DNA from: Pyrenopolyporus hunteri
Lineage: Eukaryota; Ascomycota; Sordariomycetes; Xylariales; Hypoxylaceae
NCBI GenBank assembly: GCA_902806595.1
Contig: CADCXC010000003.1
Location: forward strand, 2,542,001-2,606,000
Direction: 5' to 3'
DNA length: 64,000 nucleotides
The notes under the pieces were generated by a model. That model worked only from the letters and a program-made list of their open reading frames with translations, made no database searches and was not told the DNA's origin. Numbering within the stretch: position 1 is the stretch's first letter; the number at the start of each line of letters is the position of its first letter. The position numbers were made by a program, and so were the translations under genes. Of the stretch, positions 56,973 through 64,000 are shown piece after piece.

Positions 56973-59900
56973 GGCAGCACCTATAGGTTCTGCCAGCCCT
57001 GATATCGCTGTGATGTGGGTTAGGGGATATCTCCGATATCATAGCGTATGAGGGGAATATTTCGACTCGGTATATGCTGTTATCCTATATCGGCTCTCAT
57101 CTTTATCTGCATATACCTGGATAGATACGTCGCGCTACCTTGATATCGATAATAAATGCTCTATCGGGTATGCTCTCCTTTACGGATTTCCATATTTGGT
57201 TATAACCGGTGCAGAAGATGGCGATAGAAAAAAGCGAACCAAACTCGCTCCCTACCCGCCCGATAGCGCTCTTCACAGAAATTTGATCAGATTTACCTAC
57301 CTAATCTATGCTATAACTGGAAAACGATCCATAATTCTACTTAATTCGCACGCATATAATTGCCGTGTGATGATGCTATCCGAAACCGTAGCATCTAGCT
57401 TCTCATTCGTCAATGGCTCGAACCGAATGCCGTGAAACTGGGGTTGGTATCCTGACGGTACGTTGCAATTCCTTGCATTCTCGTAGCGATACGTCTGTAG
57501 ACGTCGCGGCCAATGGAACGGTGGAAGTATGAAGCGACACACGGCACGGCGTGAATGACTCGTCGCTTCGGCTTACTGGCTTCGACAAAACCAACCATGC
57601 CTTCTGGCGGATTACGCGCAAGTGATATATATGCATTCTAAGACGCAGTGTTGCTGTTGTCGCAGGTGGTGACGCGAATAGTGAGTGATACGGGAGCAAG
57701 GCCGGCGTCGCGAATACCTACCTACCTTACCTAGGTATCAACTCCGCCATCCTTGCCAAGGGTCTTTCGCTCCTCTCCAGAACAAGTCCAGACTAAGTAT
57801 GTGTCGCGATGCCGATTTTCTACGTAGACCAATATAGCTTGAACGTTAAATATGGATAAATGATCTTTGCTGCATTCCCGGGCCTTCTTCTCCCGTGGAC
57901 GGACCGATGCCTCTGGAAATGGGACCGACTTGTCCAGGCTTCGGTCGTAGTGGCCGGAAAGGGAAGGTTTTCGGAACCTCGTGGGATGACGAGCACGCCG
58001 GACTCCTAATACCAACAATTCTTGTCATCGCGGCATACTGAAGGGTGATGCAGGTAGGGTAGGACAAGCGCCTAATAACTCGAGACTGTCCCAGTCAACC
58101 GTATCGTGGAATCCGAGTCCATGGGGCAGGCTAGCTGGTAGGTACTAGCTGGTAGTGCTAGCAAGGTTCACTGGTCAGACCCGAGGCCAGAACTCTGCTC
58201 TGTTTAAACTCGAGGCGTGACGAATCATTCCGATTGGCCAATTGTACTGCTAAACCCGTGCACTACTGGGTCCCTCGCGAGCGTCTTACCGTATTCATTC
58301 GAATGCCACTGATCAAGGACGGGACGAAGGATTCACCCCCATCGCAACCCGGGTACCATGAGCAAGGCTGAGAATTGTGAGACGATGCGTTCATACCTTC
58401 GAGAATAGGTGATTGGTGGACTAGGACGAGGAGCTGCAATGGAAGTTTCGACGGAAACCCTTTCGCAGACGTCAAATATTCCAACCCCTTTCCCTTGTAT
58501 CATACGCAAGAATCATTCATGTAATAAGGTAGGTATGCAGCATTCGGTATCCGGCGGATTGTCTTCTGACAGGCATCACCACTTCTAATACGTATACCTA
58601 GGTGGTTAAGGTAGGTACTAGTGTATATTACCTGAGTATCTCGGCAATAAAACCTTCGACGGCCATGAAAACGATGAAACATGCGGGGTATGTGATAGAA
58701 GGTGATGTTACGACTTCGAGGGGGTATGATAGAGTGGTAGGGGTTTTTGTGTCGATTATCGCGTGTCTCCGTCCCTCTCCGTACACTATTCTCGTTCATA
58801 TTCTAATCTTCGATGGCCTGGTAATCTAAAATTCGCGAATTCTCGATTGGGTGTTTTGCAGCAGTGCTATCGCTATGTAGGTGATGTTTCTGCTGATCCG
58901 ACTAACCGATGTTGAATATACCCATAATATATATATACATGATTCCGGGGTAGGTCGTGGTGTTTGCCGGCTCCGAAAATTGAATGCTAGGGTGGGTGGT
59001 GTGTACCCTAGGATCTCACGGCCCTGGAATGAATTCAGTGGTATCCAGTTCTATTAGGCGATGTTATGGTCCCCTGATAGATACCTAATAATAAGGAACA
59101 CCTGAACACCCAGTTCAACGGGCTGAGCAAAAGTAGGTACCTTGGCTAACAGACTCGGCATACCGCTCTCGGAGCACTTGTGTGATACAGTCGGAGTAAA
59201 AATTGTGTGCTGCCCGTTTCACCTATCGACTCAGTGGTAGTTCTAAGTTTTCCTAGCTTGCAATTTCTTCGGAATGCATGAGATAAGACAGGCACGGGAA
59301 TATCCTCACTGTTGCTAGTGATCTTCATCTACTCACATATACTTTAGGTAGGTACCCAGTTGTTTCATTAGTCCTGTCCGTGAACTGTGGTAGTGTAAGA
59401 GCCAAAGTTCTCTACTTGCTGTTCGCCTAGACCGGAGAATTTGTGTTGTGAAAAGATGGGAAAAGATCGACCAGATCCATGGCGCTAAATCGTGCCTCTT
59501 CCCAACGGAATATGCGTGTAAGCGGTGACTGACCTCTAGCCGAGATTGCAAGACTTACCTGGTCACATACACATATACACTATATATGCAAGAAGAAGAG
59601 TTTCGAAATAATAATGATAAAAGTACAATACCTCTATAATTAGGTGAATACCTAACTTATGGAGTTTGTTAGGTACTAGGAAGATTTCATGAACATTTCA
59701 TAAACAACTCTGAAGAGACCAATCAACCAACAAACCCCTTTGCGAGAATAATACGGTTGATCTCTCTTAATTTCCCCCAAGGCCCTCATTGAATCGACTG
59801 GATGTTGGCCGAGAACACAAACTACATCCTGTAATCTTGGGACGTACAGTACATATGTAGGTGCCTAACATATATACATACCCAGGTAGGTAGGTATATA

Positions 59901-60653
59901 CATACATTAGCACACCCGACGCATGCGAGTGCAAGTCAAAGCACCCGATCCGCATACGTTCGAGCACCTTTCCTCGTTTATACAGATGCATAAACTACCT
60001 TGTTGTCGGGTCCGTTATTGCAGGGACCTGCATAGCACGACAAGGGTTTGAGGCTCATACTACTCAGGGACCTCTAATAGTTTAACGAACCTGTCAGTCT
60101 TTGCTCCCTAGACGCAGTCTCCGGATTCTCGTACCGTCACATTAGCTTCGGTTTGCGTCCGGGGTGGCACAGGACGTCTGGCAGTCCGGGGACTTCTCTC
60201 GAAGATGACTTCGCTGCTCCTTCAGGGGTCTCTCTCTCATGTCACTCTCTATCGAGGACAGGGTTACCCCGAGATGTCACCCATCATCTCGACCTACTGT
60301 ATAGGTACCTATGTATGTAGGTAGGCGTGTAGGTATGTATTGTACATACGTACAACCTGCTATCCTGTCGCTACCAGTAGGTCGTATCTGCCCCAATTCC
60401 CCATGCAATGGGACCCATAAGATGGCCTGGTCCGGCTGGGCGCGCATTGTTCCCATCCCCACAAGCCACAGGGCCAGCCCGTGTGTACTACGGTAGTGTT
60501 AGTTCGAGCCGGTCACTCTCTTCTCTTCTCTTCGATGATACATATGGGCCGGTCCTATGAATGTCTCTTTCCATTTCTCGGCTTTTCCTGTTCGTTTCTT
60601 CCCTTTCGGTCGTTTCCCTTGAGTCTTTCCTTTGGCGCCTGATAGACCCTATC
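56973..60653. other. Intergenic between divergent genes, no supported gene
   Basis: About 3.7 kb between the BNA7-like start and the 7TM protein start. TAGG/CCTA tracts occur at 57716-57737, 58597-58618, 59881-59896 and 60302-60328. Open frames are all below about 100 codons and unrecognised. The last ~130 bp before 60654 is T/C-rich and presumably the 7TM gene leader. Confidence 0.55.
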
Positions 60654-62313
60654 ATGGCAGCCCAGGACCCAAACGCGCCGACGGATAGCAATGGCGGCGC
60701 TCTGGTGATAACCGCCGCCGTTATGCTGGCACTCTCGTGGCTATCCGTTTTCCTAAGATCGTTCGTTCGCGCTAAGTTGACCAATGGCTTCCAATGGGAC
60801 GATTGGTTGATGCTTCTAGCCCAGGTATGTCATGACCATCACGTCGAGCGCTTGGTCTTCTTATGCTAACGTTGAGCTGGAATAGATGAATTTTAGTGTG
60901 TCGTGCGCTTTCATTATCGTAGGGGTTAGTTTTGGGTTGGGGAGACATAATCGATCACTTGACCAGTCCGACGAGATCCAAGCATTGAAATATCAAGCTT
61001 TAGCTACGGCCACTTACATATCTAACATGTGGCTGATCAAGCTCAGCATTGCTATCTTCCTCCTTCGCCTCGCGCCGCAAGATAGGTATAAATATACCAT
61101 CTACGTGAGTATCGTCATCGTCAGCATATGGAGTATAGTCTTGTTCTTCTGGAATATATTCCAGTGTAGTCCCATCGAAGCCCAATGGGATTACACGTTG
61201 CTTGAAGGCCCCGGCGCCCACTGTGTTTCGGCCGACGAGATCGTCAATGCCGCTTACGCATTGAGCGTTATGAATGTCTTGTCCGACTGGTTATATGCTC
61301 TGATACCGATACCGATGCTCTGGAATGTTAAGATGACGGCGCAAGCTAAGGCCACAGTGGTCTTCGTTCTGGGTCTGGGAGTCTTTGCGAGTATCGCTAC
61401 ACTCGTTCGAGTTAAATTTTTGGCCGACCTTGTCAATATGGCAGATATTCTGCGTGAGTTTTCGATTCTGTCACTTACCTATTCACAAAACGTGATTAGT
61501 CGATGTCACTTGTGGGTTGAGGTGCTAACATGCTACTTGAAAATAGATGCTGGGACTGACGCAATGGTTTGGACATTGGTCGAACCCGGCGTTGCTATCG
61601 TCGCCTCTAGTCTTGTCACCATTAGACCCTTACTCCGCCTCTGGAAGGTTAAAGGCTTTGGCTCAACTGGACATAGTCGTATTCCAAATCCATTCAGTAA
61701 TAACAATCCCCTTTCTCGTACGAACCCGTCCCAGAAGATGCCGGCTTTTGGATCAGCGGACCTTACCCTCGTGGATATCGAGTCCGGCCAAATTAAAACA
61801 ACTAGGTCACGCTCGTCAGCCGCTGGATCGTTTACGGGCAAGCTCCAACGGTCCTTGTCATTATCGGACGCCGGGAGTTTCACAAGCAGAAGCAATCGAT
61901 CCCGAGCATCGTCCGACGCTACGATGCTTGCGAGCAAACTCCAGCGGTCCCGGTCTATCTCGGACGCTGACACGCTAACGGGTAGAAGTCAACGATCTCG
62001 GCCATCGCATATGTCAAGAGTTTTCGAGGCACCTATAGAAGAGGACGATGGGCGGCAAGAACACCTCAATAGTGTATCCCGAAGGATGGAAGTAAAAAGC
62101 GAAATGTATATTATCGAGGGTAACACGACGCCCACGCCGCCCCCTGGTGCCCGCAGACGCGACGAGACATGGCTAGCAGAGCAGGATTCGTCGCCCGACG
62201 TGTCCTTCGAGCTCCACCGCGCCGAGTCCCGACACAAAGCTTCTAAAAGCTCGATAACGTCGATACAACTCACAAAACCGTTGCCTCGCCTCCCGCAGGA
62301 ACAGCGAAGGTGA
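60654..62313 (+). CDS. Fungal rhodopsin-like integral membrane protein (PTH11-related 7TM family) with repeated Ser/Arg tail
   Basis: Three exons, 60654-60824, 60886-61453 and 61547-62313, with introns of 61 and 93 bp, encode 501 residues. Hydrophobic helices and connecting motifs match the fungal 'rhodopsin domain' family: LRSFVRAKLTNGFQWDDWLM, GLGRHNRSLDQSDEIQALKY, YISNMWLIKLSIAIFLLRLA, IFQCSPIEAQWDY, LSDWLYALIPIPMLWNVKMT and WTLVEPGVAIVASSLVTIRP (the E-G-A end motif). There is no N-terminal CFEM domain. Members are proposed GPCR-like surface proteins; ligand and coupling are unknown. The ~190-residue cytoplasmic tail contains four tandem 16-residue repeats (339-402) rich in RSxSxS. An upstream in-frame ATG at 60561 would add 31 residues; the 60654 start is preferred for its context. 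Confidence 0.88.
61822..62013 (+). repeat. Coding minisatellite: four 48-bp units
   Basis: Units at 61822-61869, 61870-61917, 61918-61965 and 61966-62013 encode AGSFTGKLQRSLSLSD, AGSFTSRSNRSRASSD, ATMLASKLQRSRSISD and ADTLTGRSQRSRPSHM. Register and length are exactly conserved although the DNA has diverged. Confidence 0.85.
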
Positions 62314-64000
62314 AGAATCGTCGCAACCAGATTCCAAAAGAACCCACACTACATAATACCCCGAGGCGGACGTATTACGAATACCACGCGATTACGGGGA
62401 CATCACAACTTCGACTTGACGTACCTTTATTTCCTTTCGATTCTTTCTAGATGTGTGACTAGACGTTATATAGGATATACCCATAGGGCCAAAGCTCAAG
62501 TTGACTAATTGGTGGACGGCTGGACCACAGAGAACACGCGTGTAAATTAAGGGAGTTTGAGGGGACAAAAGGAAAAATTGAAATTGTTACCGAAGAGCAA
62601 TCTCGGCTGAGGGCTGGCTGTTATGTCCATGGATATCTTTTGAGAGGGAAATTTTCGGGGATCATAGATGGCTTACCATCATGTCTCACCAGGCTTTTAC
62701 ATATAATCACTAGGCGCTGGAGGATTTTGGTGTCGTTTAAGCTGAAAGCAAGGATTCGCTATAGCTGCCAAGTGAGGAGGATAAGATGAAGATGATACCG
62801 AGTACTCGGCAAGGAGAGTCGGCTTCCGGGGTGGTTCACAACGCGGTATTTACTATACATTTATATATATAGTGAATCTAAGCTTGCTCATAATCCGTTA
62901 CTTGTAGCTTAAAATATGTGTCAACGCACAAGGCGTATTGCTAGGGCACACGTGGCTTTCTAGATATCTGATGGTTAGGTGGCTAGCCACCTAGTATCTG
63001 TCGATTCTTAGTCGAGATCTAACTTCTACATCGGTTGGTGTGTTGCGGCGACGCGTCTGCAGGTATATAAGGTGTATACTAAATTTACAAAGATTCCCAG
63101 GCCCTTGGGTCTACGGAACCAAAACTCTGGCTCACAAAAGCCTAGTGTGATCGCGTCAGGGGTTAGCCTCCGGCCGCAGTTCCGACATAAGCAAAACACG
63201 CACGAAGCGAGAATGTATGTACACAGCGAGTTGACGTGATATATGTATGTGGGTACCCGGAGCTTCTTAAGGACTCCTTATTGGATACATATGTAGAACT
63301 TACATAAGTCAGCTTTGGGTGTGGTCGGCGTGTCCGTAAGTATACGTTGTAAGTTAAGCTTGTGGCTATTCTCGCCCTGGTTATACTACATGGTGTATTA
63401 TTGCTATTTCCCAGGTACCTACCTATATTACATGTTATTAATGCTGTTATCGTAATATATGTTATTCCCAGGCTGCTGGTAACCTACCTGTGTGGGTAGG
63501 TAGGTATGTACGAGTTGGTAATTTGATTCAGCTGAAGTGGAGGAGTCATAGCTTGGATACCTAGGTAGACACTAGGTTATATACTGTATATGCAACACCC
63601 CTTTCTTATGTGTATATACTAGATATACAGATAGCCCTACATAATCGTACTTAACCGTGTAACTCAGTCGTATCTCGGAAACATCTTCCCTTACTATCCC
63701 GTATGATATCGAAAGCGTTTCCCACGAGCTAATAGCCTCGCAACCTACTAAGCCACAACAGCCAACCCAAAGCCTAAGGGTGTGGTGTTGGGCCTTGGAT
63801 GGTGTCCAGCGTTAGAGAAACCCCGGATCCGTCGCGGGACCCCTGGCGTACCTGCGGCTTCCGCGACCAAGGGTAAGGCTAGCGAGCGTTACATCGCGGC
63901 TCTCCTGCTAAGGGCAGGGGTCTGAGATGGTAGCGGCTCGCGCACGGGGGCCGCACGGATGGATCCTTAGTTCTACCTATATACCTACCTAGGTAGCGTA
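62314..64000. other. Intergenic to right edge, no supported gene
   Basis: About 1.7 kb following the 7TM gene. It contains several TAGG/CCTA tracts (63412-63426, 63493-63508, 63556-63568, 63974-63995) and a locally GC-rich stretch at 63820-63960 with no recognised feature. Confidence 0.55.
63974..63995. repeat. TAGG/CCTA tetranucleotide tract at right edge
   Basis: TACCTATATACCTACCTAGG-type array, a further member of the dispersed tract family. Confidence 0.75.

Overview
The window looks like nuclear DNA of a filamentous ascomycete (Pezizomycotina). I infer Sordariomycetes from gene content and from the many TACCTAGGTA-type tetranucleotide tracts between genes, but I cannot name the species. 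Genes are intron-poor, with short GT-AG introns of mostly 50-180 bp, and are separated by long, lower-GC intergenic DNA. No rRNA, tRNA, CRISPR or bacterial-type operon was found.

Layout, left to right. The 5' part of a minus-strand gene runs off the left edge (1-309). A head-to-head pair follows: mitochondrial ribosomal protein Mrpl15/mL57 (minus) and the histone H3-K56 acetyltransferase RTT109 (plus). Next come a single-pass wall/membrane protein of unknown function, a D-2-hydroxyacid dehydrogenase, a 2EXR-family protein and an S28 serine peptidase with a GPI-like tail. Then come a large DHX57-type DEAH helicase divergent from an HNT3/aprataxin homologue, an AT-hook chromatin protein and a 2-oxoglutarate/Fe(II) oxygenase. 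A B-type mitotic cyclin (minus) and a C-terminal Zn2Cys6 regulator (plus) face away from each other across about 8.3 kb of gene-poor, repeat-rich DNA. The right third holds two MFS transporters (monocarboxylate type and anion:cation symporter type), a kynurenine formamidase (BNA7-like) and a fungal rhodopsin-like 7TM protein with a repeated serine-rich tail.

Most genes are housekeeping: chromatin and DNA repair (RTT109, HNT3, AT-hook protein), RNA helicase, cell cycle, mitochondrial translation and tryptophan/NAD metabolism. I see no biosynthetic gene cluster. The least expected structures are: a roughly 630-bp MITE-like element with long inverted termini, subterminal repeats and a 5-bp apparent target duplication (54219-54847); a coding minisatellite of four exact 48-bp units in the 7TM protein; a possible splice switch between a GPI-type and a hydrophilic C-terminus in the S28 peptidase; a 12-nt first coding exon in the cyclin; and a dense cluster of TGCGC/GCGCA words in the long intergenic region.

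Exon boundaries were assigned by eye. They were checked by reading-frame continuity, splice consensus and family similarity recalled from knowledge, not by alignment or transcript data.
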